A model generated the notes under the pieces. It made no database searches. It saw only the letters and a list, made by a program, of their open reading frames with translations, and was not told the DNA's origin. A stretch of DNA of 64,000 nucleotides from Pseudobutyrivibrio ruminis HUN009 (GTDB taxonomy: Bacteria > Bacillota > Clostridia > Lachnospirales > Lachnospiraceae). The stretch is taken from NCBI RefSeq assembly GCF_000703005.1, contig NZ_JNLH01000001.1:2287001-2351000 (forward strand). The letters run 5' to 3'. The position numbers and the translations under genes are program-made. Of this stretch, positions 42,764 to 50,897 are shown in pieces (the first letter of the stretch is position 1; every line of letters begins with the position of its first letter).

Positions 42764-43165
42764 TTATTCCTCCATGTCATCTAGCTGAATAATCGAATCT
42801 TTCTCCACAGCAGTAACAAAGTTATAGCTTTCTATTGATTCAATGAGGGAATCTAACTGCTGGTCATTAATTGTATCTTTTATAGACAATGCATATCCAG
42901 ATATCACATCGTACTTATACATAACCTCAAGGTTATAAGCATTACAAATCTCTTGGATTTGCTCTTCAGTGGTCCCTTCTTCAACCATTACTATCAAAGA
43001 AGACATGCTGTAATCCTGAACTGGCTCTTCTAGCTCCTGTACCTCAACCTCTATCTCTTCAGTTGGAGAATAAATTGGTTCATTTATTTCATCTCGCTCA
43101 GCCTCTTTACATGCCATTAAACCAATTGAAGCAATACATAATGTGATAATAACCAATCTTTTCAT
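42764..43165 (-). CDS. Small lipoprotein with protease-propeptide-like domain
   Basis: 133 residues. The signal MKRLVIITLCIASIGLMAC ends in a lipobox. After a Glu/Pro-rich linker, residues 55-130 read like an inhibitor I9/subtilisin propeptide (SLIVMVEEGTTEEQIQEIC, then VISGYALSI). Such domains can inhibit serine proteases; no protease is nearby, so this role is inference. Confidence 0.65.
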   Translation of the reverse strand: MKRLVIITLCIASIGLMACKEAERDEINEPIYSPTEEIEVEVQELEEPVQDYSMSSLIVMVEEGTTEEQIQEICNAYNLEVMYKYDVISGYALSIKDTINDQQLDSLIESIESYNFVTAVEKDSIIQLDDMEE

Positions 43166-43183
43166 ACTATTAATCCTCTACTT

Positions 43184-44137
43184 TTATTCCCCTTTATAAA
43201 TCTTTAATATTTCATCGATGTATATTTCCAAGTAAGAGTCGCCACCTTCTATCAAATCGTTATTCTTAAGAAGCTCAACTATGGCTTTTGCTATTTCTTC
43301 AGCAGTAGCTATTACCTTATCTTTCATATTGATGCTTCTAGGATTATATGTATTAAATCTCCATGCTGCATCATCACTTACAGTAGAAGCAAGCTTTTTG
43401 ACAAGCATTGCATACTCACCGTCATTATCTAGTTCAGATAATGCTCTATAAGTCCATTTATAGTATGGCGCAAATTTTCTATTAAGCAAAAAGTATAGCT
43501 CCATAGCTGCCTCAAGGCCTTTTGCTCTACAAAGCTCCGCTGCCACTATATCATTTCTAGTCATACATCTAGCATAATTTACCTGAAGAGCTGCTGAAAA
43601 CTGATGAAGCTCATTTACTATTCTTCTTCTCCAAATGCTATCTGGATAATAGCTTAAAAGAAGATTCCTGAATCTTGTAAATTCCCCCAAATCGTCTCTA
43701 AAGACCTCTCCATTTGTTGCTGTAGCAAGACAACTGTGTTCTAGATTAAGCCAATCATTTTCCGTAAGAATACAGTCTTTAGTGTTGCAATCAATATAAA
43801 GAATGTTTGAGTAAAATGACCTTATAGTCATAACCCCTCTTCGCTCTTGAAGTCGTTCTGTAAGCTTTTCACCACCATACTGCATAGCAAGCTCATTATA
43901 TGCTATAGATAAGAGGCATCCTATTTCATCAAAGTCCTCGTCGGTAAGCCATAGGCATACACCAGTACCAAAATCATGATCACGAGACATGTAATCATCA
44001 TAACCAAAACAATCGGATCCCTCGCCAACTAAGCCTACCGCTATTCTTGATTCATATTTAGGAAACTTTTCATGTATCATAGGAGCCACTTGATTCTCGT
44101 AAAACCGTCGACTCTTTTCAAATTCTGTATTTCGCAT
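43184..44137 (-). CDS. DUF4037 protein, nucleotidyltransferase-like
   Basis: 317 residues. The motif GLVGEGSDCFGYDDYMSRDH (about residues 35-54) has the GS...D.D pattern of a nucleotidyltransferase fold and fits DUF4037. The rest is helical. Gene order (next to the lipoprotein) offers no partner. Distinct from AbiEii-type toxins. Confidence 0.75.
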   Translation of the reverse strand: MRNTEFEKSRRFYENQVAPMIHEKFPKYESRIAVGLVGEGSDCFGYDDYMSRDHDFGTGVCLWLTDEDFDEIGCLLSIAYNELAMQYGGEKLTERLQERRGVMTIRSFYSNILYIDCNTKDCILTENDWLNLEHSCLATATNGEVFRDDLGEFTRFRNLLLSYYPDSIWRRRIVNELHQFSAALQVNYARCMTRNDIVAAELCRAKGLEAAMELYFLLNRKFAPYYKWTYRALSELDNDGEYAMLVKKLASTVSDDAAWRFNTYNPRSINMKDKVIATAEEIAKAIVELLKNNDLIEGGDSYLEIYIDEILKIYKGE

Positions 44138-44164
44138 TATTCCGCCATTTATCCTCTATTAATG

Positions 44165-44252
44165 TATCAGCACCTATCTTATCCGCAATTTTTTTAGCAA
44201 CAAAAACAATTGTACCATTCCTAGCAGGACCTTCCAGGGCCAGGTCTGCCCG
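44165..44252 (-). pseudogene. Decayed copy of flavodoxin 5' region plus structured repeat
   Basis: 44165-44205 matches 45324-45364 (flavodoxin codons) exactly; after a deletion, 44209-44252 matches the start of the 102-bp repeat at 45431. The result cannot be translated. Confidence 0.8.
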
Positions 44253-44363
44253 TAGGATTTGAAAAACAATCAAAAAGTTATGCCACACTGACATGATAAT
44301 TCATAAAACTTCAACTATAGCAATAATAAAAGCAATGATTACTGAGACATTTTACCGTATTTC

Positions 44364-44885
44364 CTATATTTGCGCCTCAGCTGATTTCATTTCACTACTT
44401 GTAAAAGCACAAAGTAATACATCCACGTCATAATCTGGATAATCCTTAGTGAAACTCTCGTATGCTCTCTTGCATTGTTTAGCTGACTCTCCAGGAGCAT
44501 CTGCTAAACTACCGCCAAATATTCCTGAACTTATTAAAGGGAATGAAATACTATGAAGACCATTATCCTTAAGAACAACCAGCGAATTGTAATAAGCTTC
44601 AAATAATTCCTTAAATGCTTTTGGAGTAGCTCCAAAATTTGGACCTACTGCATGAATTATATATTTACAATTAGTCATATTAAAAGCTGGAGTAATAGCT
44701 GCTTCACCATCATTTAAAGGTGGATTGCATTTATCACAAGCATCTGATAGTTCCCTCATTCCAGCTTTGCTAAAGATAACACCACATATACCACCACCGG
44801 CAGCTAAATATCTATTGGCAGCATTAACAACTGCATCAACCTTTTGGTCTGCACAAGATCCATTTATCAATTTTAAACTGCTCAT
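44364..44885 (-). CDS. Macro domain (ADP-ribose binding/hydrolase) protein
   Basis: A 173-residue protein that is almost one macro domain: NAANRYLAAGGGICGVIFSKAG spans residues 22-43, then YIIHAVGPNF and SFPLISSGIFGG. Such proteins hydrolyse ADP-ribose esters or O-acetyl-ADP-ribose. The ATG at 44883-44885 is better spaced from AGAAGG than the GTG at 44897. Confidence 0.93.
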   Translation of the reverse strand: MSSLKLINGSCADQKVDAVVNAANRYLAAGGGICGVIFSKAGMRELSDACDKCNPPLNDGEAAITPAFNMTNCKYIIHAVGPNFGATPKAFKELFEAYYNSLVVLKDNGLHSISFPLISSGIFGGSLADAPGESAKQCKRAYESFTKDYPDYDVDVLLCAFTSSEMKSAEAQI

Positions 44886-44925
44886 AAGACTATTCACCTT
44901 CTACTGCTTTTCTATATTTTTCACC

Positions 44926-45408
44926 TTAAAAGATTTCCTTACAAAAATCTTCTATTTTTTTATCATTATCATCACTAGGCTTGTCCTTTGGATCAATAAG
45001 AATAAGTGTAGCAGCAAGCGAATCTATCCCAATGCTCTCCTTCAATTTTCCAAAGGCTTTCTCTGCACCAGCTCCACTTTGACATGCAAATGCTGCAATT
45101 CTCTTTTCCTTAATCCCAGGGTTCTCTTTTATAAATGTTCTAAGTGGTGGAGTAATATTGCTAGCCCAAACCGGAAAACCAAATACTATCTGCTCATAAG
45201 AAGCTAAATCTATAGAATATGGTTCCAAATCAGGAGTTTCTGCCATAACAGCACTCTTCCCACCCCAGAAGAATTTTGCAAATCCTTTTTCTGGATACTT
45301 TTTAACAGGAACTAATCTTAATTTATCAGCACCTATCTTATCCGCAATTTTTTTAGCAACAAAATCTGTATTTCCCTCATGGGAATAATAAATAATAAAT
45401 GTTTTCAT
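44926..45408 (-). CDS. Flavodoxin-like protein
   Basis: 160 residues; FMN phosphate loop YYSHEGNT at the N-terminus, VFGFPVWASNITPPLR and FACQSGAGAEKAF around the flavin ring. Small one-electron carrier. Start at MKTFIIY with GGGGGAT upstream; a longer frame runs into the 102-bp repeat and is not coding. Confidence 0.92.
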   Translation of the reverse strand: MKTFIIYYSHEGNTDFVAKKIADKIGADKLRLVPVKKYPEKGFAKFFWGGKSAVMAETPDLEPYSIDLASYEQIVFGFPVWASNITPPLRTFIKENPGIKEKRIAAFACQSGAGAEKAFGKLKESIGIDSLAATLILIDPKDKPSDDNDKKIEDFCKEIF

Positions 45409-45430
45409 GAAAAAATCCCCCTCATGTATA

Positions 45431-45532
45431 ATTGTACCATTCCTAGCAGGCCCTTCCAGGGCCAGGTCTGCCCGAGCTCCACAGACCACTCGCTGACGCG
45501 AGTAAGGAAGGATTGTAATCGGCTTCGCCGAT
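45431..45532. repeat. 102-bp structured repeat, copy B
   Basis: 100 of 102 bases equal copy C (46809-46910), same orientation. Contains GGCCCT-loop-AGGGCC, CTCGC/GCGAG and ATCGGC-TTC-GCCGAT hairpins. Non-coding. Confidence 0.88.
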
Positions 45533-45537
45533 GTTTT

Positions 45538-46125
45538 TCATAGTAGTACCTCCATATATCGCAAAATCTTTTTCTTAACATGTAATTGTTCTGCGTAATC
45601 CATTAAAAGATTGATATTTTTATTTTCATATTTTGCATATCTCTTCATTGCGTCAAGAACAATTTGAATATCAGAACCTTCGCCCCTAACAATATCGCAC
45701 AAAGTTCTTTCTATATTATAGACTCGAATTGGATTCCCACTGAACGACAGTGCATCACTCAATCCTAAAGAGTATTTTTCTTGTACTACTCTTTTTATAA
45801 TCACGTTTTCATTTTTTAAAGATGGTGCATTATAGCCCTGAGGAAATGTAAATGAATATATAGCAGGAGTTCGATCTGTAAATCCATGAATGTATAATGC
45901 TGTCTCATGAGACACTATACCCTTGGAATATTTTACGCTAAGAATATATAAATCATCTTCCCATTGATCTGTAATCTGATATAGTCCTCGACCGACTCTC
46001 ATCAGTTTATTGTTATTTACATAAGATTTTAATGCTCGACGATCTCCGCCATAAGCTTCAACATCAGTTACTTTTACAAGGCCATCTGTCGATTCTGCAA
46101 TTAATTTATCAATAATATTGCTCAT
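45538..46125 (-). CDS. AbiEi-type antitoxin (type IV toxin-antitoxin), partner missing
   Basis: 195 residues. An N-terminal winged helix (residues 1-55, with GLVKVTDVEAYGGDRRALKS and RVGRGLYQI) and the AbiEi_4 domain (IVSHETALYIHGFTDRTP; YNIERTLCDIVRG). The AbiEii nucleotidyltransferase toxin should follow, but the next thing downstream is the 102-bp repeat and the flavodoxin gene. The C-terminus may have been trimmed by the same event. A consensus promoter with dyads suggests autoregulation. Confidence 0.88.
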   Translation of the reverse strand: MSNIIDKLIAESTDGLVKVTDVEAYGGDRRALKSYVNNNKLMRVGRGLYQITDQWEDDLYILSVKYSKGIVSHETALYIHGFTDRTPAIYSFTFPQGYNAPSLKNENVIIKRVVQEKYSLGLSDALSFSGNPIRVYNIERTLCDIVRGEGSDIQIVLDAMKRYAKYENKNINLLMDYAEQLHVKKKILRYMEVLL

Positions 46126-46137
46126 TTCTCCACCACC

Positions 46138-46229
46138 TTTCGCACATTAATTTTATATCGAATAATGTGTGAATGTCAATAAAATATGAGCATTCGCACA
46201 TTATTTTAGAGATATTTATTGTGCGAATG
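46138..46229 (-). promoter_or_regulatory. AbiEi promoter and four-half-site operator
   Basis: TTGACA (46174-46179), 16 bases, TATAAA (46152-46157). Around it are two dyads with arms TTCGCACATTA/TAATGTGTGAA (46139-46149, 46163-46173) and ATTCGCACATTA/TATTGTGCGAAT (46192-46203, 46217-46228), roughly 25 bp apart, fitting cooperative autorepression by AbiEi. Confidence 0.75.
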
Positions 46230-46673
46230 TCTGTAGAACGTATTTACGAATCATCTCAAGCCCGCCCATAGGAACACAGAATTTCTCATCCCTTGGTGGC
46301 TGGCATGCCTGATACACTTCCTCTAGGTCGAACCACTCTACACTGTCCAGCTCTTCCTTTTGAATGGTAAGGTTATCGATTCCTACCTCCTCGTCATAGA
46401 TATAGACGAATGCAATTCTCTAACAGCAGATTCCAATGGCTCATCCCCAGCCTGAATATGCCCAGCTGATGAAGTGTCATATCTGCCCGGAAAAGAATCC
46501 TTATTCATAGCTCTCTTCTGTAAAAGAACCTCTGTCTTATCTCCATTTTCACGAACCACCCATATGTGTGCTGTTCTATGTCTAATGCCCTCAGCATGCG
46601 CCTGTGATCTGGTCACTGTTTCGCCCATAGGCTGCCCGTTTTCATCCACGATGTCAAAAATCTCTTCTGCCAT
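46216..46673 (-). pseudogene. NUDIX hydrolase pseudogene
   Basis: Intact start (MAEEIFDIVDENGQPMG) with GGGAG upstream and the first half of the NUDIX box (GHIQAGDEPLESAVREL). The second half (EE.G) is missing: reading continues in another frame as FVYIYDEEVGIDNLTIQKEE and further to a TAA at 46216. An internal deletion with frameshift removed the catalytic glutamates, so it is dead. Confidence 0.88.
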
Positions 46674-46674
46674 A

Positions 46675-46803
46675 TTACTCCCACTTCTTCCAAACATCAG
46701 GCTGATAGCCAAGTGTAGACTGCTTTCCATTTCTCACAACTGGAGTCTTGATAATCTGCTGTGATTCAAGAAGCTTCTCCAACTCATGCCTTTTTCCTTG
46801 TTT
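46675..46803 (-). pseudogene. ArsC/Spx-family gene fragment with internal deletion
   Basis: Nearly identical to the 3' end of the intact gene at 50548-50889 (TPVVRNGKQSTLGYQPDVWK), joined after about 115 missing bases to the segment coding KEKGMS. Its stop precedes the NUDIX start by one base, so the two were once neighbours. Confidence 0.85.
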
Positions 46804-46808
46804 TTATT

Positions 46809-46910
46809 ATTGTACCATTCCTAGCAGGCCCTTCCAGGGCCAGGTCTGCCCGAGCTCCACAGACCACTCGCTAACGCGAGCAAGGAAGGATTGTAATCGG
46901 CTTCGCCGAT
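46809..46910. repeat. 102-bp structured repeat, copy C
   Basis: Direct copy of 45431-45532 with two base changes, both in the CTCGCnnACGCGAGn region. Copies B and C flank the AbiEi gene and the NUDIX and ArsC remnants. Confidence 0.88.
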
Positions 46911-46992
46911 AGAATTTAAAAAGTGCTGCAGAGCAAGCCCTGCAGCTAATATATAAGAGCGGGCAAGCTTCGCTTCAACCCGCGAATCGAGA

Positions 46993-47034
46993 TTAGGCCT
47001 CCACATTGTGGAGGAAGTTTGAGTAATTGTACAT
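46993..47034 (-). CDS. 13-codon ORF with strong expression signals
   Basis: MYNYSNFLHNVEA then TAA. AAAGGAGGT lies eight bases before the ATG. It may be a leader peptide or the stump of a lost gene; hairpin 46998-47014 covers its 3' part. Too short to judge further. Confidence 0.4.
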   Translation of the reverse strand: MYNYSNFLHNVEA

Positions 47035-47067
47035 AGGCAACTACCTCCTTTTCCTAATATCGATTTT

Positions 47068-47096
47068 ATTATAAGTTATGTGTAAAGCAGCAACAA
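47068..47096 (-). promoter_or_regulatory. Promoter of the 13-codon ORF
   Basis: TTGTTG, 17 bases, TATAAT on the minus strand, about 35 bases before the ATG at 47034. Confidence 0.55.
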
Positions 47097-47131
47097 GCGA
47101 TTTATTGCCTTATAAGACTATCAACATTGCT

Positions 47132-47419
47132 TTAATTAAACGGTATATCAGGATCATCCTCATCAGGCAAATAGCTCTTTTGATAGTAATCAGGCCACTC
47201 ATCAGGAATCATCGGAATATTATCCGAGTATCTAAAATTGGCTGGCATAACCGTTTTCTCAAGTATTTCAGCAGAATATATTGTATCTAAATCTGGGTAT
47301 ACAGCTCGCAATTCCCTTGAAGTGTGACATTGTATAAACTCATTTACTTCATTCACATTATCAGCCTCAAGTACATATTCAACAACCTCAACCTGTCTAA
47401 TTTTATATCTCATAAACAC
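47132..47419 (-). CDS. Hypothetical acidic protein
   Basis: About 93-95 residues (MRYKIRQVEVVEYVLEADNV), tyrosine- and aspartate-rich C-terminus. Not recognised. Eleven bases after the EF-hand gene; likely co-transcribed. Confidence 0.6.
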   Translation of the reverse strand: MFMRYKIRQVEVVEYVLEADNVNEVNEFIQCHTSRELRAVYPDLDTIYSAEILEKTVMPANFRYSDNIPMIPDEWPDYYQKSYLPDEDDPDIPFN

Positions 47420-47430
47420 CTCTAAACTAT

Positions 47431-48588
47431 CTAATCATTCCAATCGTTCCAATAATCCACTGCTTCATCATAAGCATCTTCATCGTCTTCGTAATCATCA
47501 TAATCATAAAATTCCTCATAATAGTCTTCAGCAAAACTGTCTGCATCCTTATATCTTCCGCTATTATAAGAATCACGATTACTATAAGAATTATTACTAT
47601 AAGATGATGCATCATTGCTACTGCTGTTCGAATTGCTCTTCGTATGTGAAATTAATTCCCCGTCATCAAAGAAATAACCATATCCATAAGGAGTATCATA
47701 GGATTGTAACTTAAATGTAGTAAGCTCCCCATCTGTGTATCGCAAATCATATTTGTAGTAATATTCTTGGTCATTAATATATGTCTTTGAAACAAAATTG
47801 CCCTCACCATTTGAACGCATTGTTAGAAAGTAGTCCCCATCAAGAGTACCTACTTGCAATCGATATTCTGTCTCATAACCTACAATAGTAACATCCTTTC
47901 TAAATGGAACTGTCTCACCAGCTTCTAATAGCTTACCGTATTTTTCATAATAATCACTGTTATGATAAATATCTTCAGCCTCTTGAATTACTTGATTACA
48001 CATTGAGCACATAAGTAATGCCTGTGCTTTACTGGATTGCTTCTCAAATCCTACATCGTATACTCCATCAACATAGACACTATTATTCTGAGTAACTTCC
48101 TCTCCCGCATCATATTTATATTTGTCACTTTCAAATTCTGCTCTAGTAGTTGATATAGAAAATAGCCAATCGTTTTGAGCTACATATTTATCGTAATCTA
48201 TATTTTGAATACTTCCTTGCAAGCGGGCTAATGATTTTTCATATGCTGCATAAGGAGCATCTATAATTTTCCAGATAACTAGTATGGCTATGATTCCAGC
48301 AACTATAGAAGCAACAACAATACCAAGTTGCTTCAAGAACGCCATGTTAACAACTTCTTTATCATGTATTCTTTCAACTTTCAAGCTGTTAGAGTATCTT
48401 GTAGTCGATTTATCCCCATCACTGCCGCTTGATTTAAAAGCAATCTGATCATATGTATCACAGTCATGTAAAAAGCATTCAGCCTGATCTGCTTCGAAAG
48501 CATCTATATGGCCATCATGATTTGAATCAAATAAAGAGTTTCCTCCAAACCCCGAATTATCCCGCACAATATACCTCAACGAAACCAT
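47431..48588 (-). CDS. Membrane protein with EF-hand loop and acidic tail
   Basis: About 385 residues. An EF-hand calcium loop (FDSNHDGHIDAFEADQAE) lies near residue 20, a single membrane segment (LGIVVASIVAGIIAILVIW) near 85-105, then a large presumably external domain and a Ser/Asn/Tyr linker with a very acidic tail (about 45 residues). The start is uncertain: ATG at 48586-48588 lacks a clear ribosome site. Function unknown. Confidence 0.65.
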   Translation of the reverse strand: MVSLRYIVRDNSGFGGNSLFDSNHDGHIDAFEADQAECFLHDCDTYDQIAFKSSGSDGDKSTTRYSNSLKVERIHDKEVVNMAFLKQLGIVVASIVAGIIAILVIWKIIDAPYAAYEKSLARLQGSIQNIDYDKYVAQNDWLFSISTTRAEFESDKYKYDAGEEVTQNNSVYVDGVYDVGFEKQSSKAQALLMCSMCNQVIQEAEDIYHNSDYYEKYGKLLEAGETVPFRKDVTIVGYETEYRLQVGTLDGDYFLTMRSNGEGNFVSKTYINDQEYYYKYDLRYTDGELTTFKLQSYDTPYGYGYFFDDGELISHTKSNSNSSSNDASSYSNNSYSNRDSYNSGRYKDADSFAEDYYEEFYDYDDYEDDEDAYDEAVDYWNDWND

Positions 48589-48798
48589 TCCAAATATCAA
48601 ACTTATTAATTACTATGTCCAATAATCCGCTTAACACCAACGACACGCTTCTCTTTAGTATAGTAACCAGTCAAAAATTCCCTATCTTATCTCCATTTTC
48701 TATAGAATTTGAAAATTGTCTTTGCCCTCATGCATTTTTTATAATTTAAATATTAGTTAATTATAACATCTATCTTAAATATGCGATTTTTATCTCTA

Positions 48799-49737
48799 TT
48801 ATTGAAAGAATTCACCATATGGACGACATTTAATTTTTTTATTCTGTGCATATGATTGAGCATAAGAACCAGCGTTACAATAAAATATCGCCTTTGTAAT
48901 CGAACTCCTATGAATAGGATTATATCTCAAGTCTATTTCCCCATCTTTTCTATGAACAAATGCTGTTTCCTTAATTTCAAAAGCATCATCATCTATATAA
49001 TTAACCGAATCAGGAATAAGGATTTTCTCTAACTTTGAACATCCACTGAAACAATCCGAACAAATCTTTTTAATCGTTTGACCATTTATATGAACACTTT
49101 TTACAGAAGAAAACATGAATGCCTCTTTAGGAAGCTCTTCTCCACTAATGTCAATTTTTAAACTATCTATTAGTGCACCTTTGAAGGAACCACAAGTAAA
49201 CTCATATGTATCATTTAACACAATATCACCAAGCTTTACATAGTTAAATGCCTCCCTGCCTATGTAAATATTATGAAGATTGCAAAACATATCAATGTAA
49301 AGATTCTTGCACCAATAGAATGCACCATCAGCAATTATTCTAATGCTGTTTTCTTCATTTATTATTATTTTTCTTATAGAACTATTTGCAAATGCCCTAG
49401 TACCAATTTCTTCAATAGTATTTGATATATTAACAGTATCAATATTGTTATCATTCTCAAACGCTCCATCCCCAATACTAACAATTGGTATCCCGTTTAT
49501 TCTTTCGGGAATATTTAATAATGGATTCATATCAAAATCTATATGCCCTATTACTTTGGCATATATTTCTTTCTCAGTAATCTCAACCTCATATTTTAAA
49601 TGAGAATCAAGAATAACCTTTCTTTCAATAACTCTATTGGAATTATTATTTAATTTGTAAGCTTTTTTTTCGAGTAATGAACTAAACCAAACAAATAGCC
49701 CTAAAGAAAGAATAATAGTTAATAGACCCTCAACCAT
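48799..49737 (-). CDS. Membrane-anchored leucine-rich repeat (BspA/LRR_5) protein
   Basis: 312 residues. N-terminal membrane segment (LLTIILSLGLFVWFSSLL), then about six LRR_5-type units from residue 85, such as IVSIGDGAFENDNNIDTVNI, IEEIGTRAFANSSIRKIII and CFSGCSKLEKILIPDSVNYI. Such proteins sit on the surface or in the wall and mediate binding. 210 bases separate it from the EF-hand gene. Confidence 0.85.
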   Translation of the reverse strand: MVEGLLTIILSLGLFVWFSSLLEKKAYKLNNNSNRVIERKVILDSHLKYEVEITEKEIYAKVIGHIDFDMNPLLNIPERINGIPIVSIGDGAFENDNNIDTVNISNTIEEIGTRAFANSSIRKIIINEENSIRIIADGAFYWCKNLYIDMFCNLHNIYIGREAFNYVKLGDIVLNDTYEFTCGSFKGALIDSLKIDISGEELPKEAFMFSSVKSVHINGQTIKKICSDCFSGCSKLEKILIPDSVNYIDDDAFEIKETAFVHRKDGEIDLRYNPIHRSSITKAIFYCNAGSYAQSYAQNKKIKCRPYGEFFQ

Positions 49738-49790
49738 TTCTATTTACTCCAATAATAATAACTACTCATACATCTTGATAAAATAACAAT

Positions 49791-49833
49791 AAGAGCTTAA
49801 ATGAAAATCATAATGATAAACAATTAAGCTCTT
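49791..49833. other. Hairpin between LRR and PPOX genes
   Basis: AAGAGCTTAA/TTAAGCTCTT, 10 bp perfect, with a 23-base AT-rich loop. It may end transcription coming from the genes at 50-52 kb. Confidence 0.5.
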
Positions 49834-49849
49834 ATATATTATCAAATCA

Positions 49850-49976
49850 ATGTGTATAATTTTAGAACATCGTCCTCAAACGGACCATTTACAATACCTA
49901 TATCAGTAGCCTTTATTTCAAAATCTCTTGTATAGTGCTCCTTATAATAATTAGCACTTGTATTAATCGCCTGGTT
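49850..49976 (-). pseudogene. Coding-like remnant after the PPOX stop
   Basis: In frame with the PPOX gene, directly behind its TAG, about 42 codons stay open (NQAINTSANYYKEHYTRDFE, later NGPFEDDVLKLYTLI). The composition looks coding; it may be the tail of a lost gene or chance. Confidence 0.3.
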
Positions 49977-50486
49977 CTATACATCCAAGTGCTGCCTACT
50001 CCCGAACCCATCCTTCTTCAACTCTGAATCCAGATAGTCAAATGAAGATGGCTCAACCTTAATCAAATTCATAGGTTGCGGCAACTTCTTCATAACCTCC
50101 ACAGGGATCTTCTTGTGCTCCATAAGTTTCAGATACTCATCCGAAAATGGCTCCACCATAGACGCCACTCCCTGCACCTGCAAACTTTTCAGCTGACCAA
50201 AACCACCGTAAGGTTCAAAAATGGCAATACCCACATTCTTATTCTCCTTCAGCCCTCTGAACTTCAAGCCACCCTCTGAGAAAAAGTAAAAGTTTACATC
50301 TACATAGTTATATTCAATAGGTGTGTTGCGCACGCAATCCATAGAAGCTGTAGCCAATGCACATGTATTATGAGCACCGATAAAAGCTTCAATCTTTTCT
50401 TTTAATGCTGCTGGCTCCATATGAACAGAGTCCGCATCCTTCTTTTCCCAATGTGATGCTGCCGCATCGTAATCCATCTCCCACAT
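49977..50486 (-). CDS. Pyridoxamine 5'-phosphate oxidase-like FMN protein
   Basis: 169 residues with the split-barrel pattern: CALATASMDCVRNTPIEYNY, FYFFSEGGLKFRGLKENKNV, VQGVASMVEP. Probably FMN- or F420-like cofactor-dependent; substrate unknown. Start at MWEMDYDAAASHWEKK; MDYDAA is also possible. Confidence 0.86.
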   Translation of the reverse strand: MWEMDYDAAASHWEKKDADSVHMEPAALKEKIEAFIGAHNTCALATASMDCVRNTPIEYNYVDVNFYFFSEGGLKFRGLKENKNVGIAIFEPYGGFGQLKSLQVQGVASMVEPFSDEYLKLMEHKKIPVEVMKKLPQPMNLIKVEPSSFDYLDSELKKDGFGSRQHLDV

Positions 50487-50547
50487 TTTATATTCCCCCT
50501 ACTCATGACATTTTAAGTCTCTATTTTTCACTACATTTATAGTAGTT

Positions 50548-50889
50548 CTACTCCCACTTTTTCCATACATCAGGCTGATAGCCAAGTGTAGACTGCTTTC
50601 CATTTCGCACAACTGGAGTCTTAATAATATGCTGTGATTCAAGAAGCTTCTCCAACTTGTCCTCATCAGTAATATGCTGAAACAAAGCAACAGCATCCTG
50701 GTCCTTCGCATTTACGTTAACCATATTTGCGATACCACCATTAGCAGAAGCAACAGATGTAAGCTCACCCTTGCTCATGCCTTTTTCTTTCATATCGATA
50801 AACTGATATTTGATGCCACGCTCTTTGAAAAAACGCTCTGCTTTCTTTGTATCGTTGCACTTCTTCGTGCCGAAGATTTGTATGTTCAT
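50548..50889 (-). CDS. ArsC/Spx-family thioredoxin-fold protein
   Basis: 113 residues: FGTKKCNDTKKAERFF (single cysteine at residue 11), KTPVVRNGKQSTLGYQPD with the cis-proline loop. Arsenate reductase-related; the single cysteine argues against Spx (CxxC). A truncated near-copy lies at 46675-46803. Confidence 0.88.
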   Translation of the reverse strand: MNIQIFGTKKCNDTKKAERFFKERGIKYQFIDMKEKGMSKGELTSVASANGGIANMVNVNAKDQDAVALFQHITDEDKLEKLLESQHIIKTPVVRNGKQSTLGYQPDVWKKWE

Positions 50890-50897
50890 ATACTTTT

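Larger units (their letters stand above)
46804..47131. other. Gene-poor region: repeat copy C, hairpins, 13-codon ORF
   Basis: Holds the 102-bp repeat copy, hairpins GCTGCAG/CTGCAGC (46924-46946), GCGGG/CCCGC (46959-46983) and CCTCCACA/TTGTGGAGG (46998-47014), and a promoter with a short ORF on the minus strand. Confidence 0.7.

Noticed and set aside
43184..44137. DUF4037 protein as the missing AbiEii toxin
   Set aside because: Different family signature, 1.4 kb away with macro domain and flavodoxin genes in between.
45431..45532. SRP (4.5S) RNA
   Set aside because: GGAAGG-containing hairpin is present, but the conserved SRP domain IV internal loop and the expected flanks are absent.
46821..47006. 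61-codon minus-strand ORF over the structured repeat
   Set aside because: Made of hairpin sequence; no ribosome site and the same text precedes the flavodoxin start in copy B, where it is clearly not coding.
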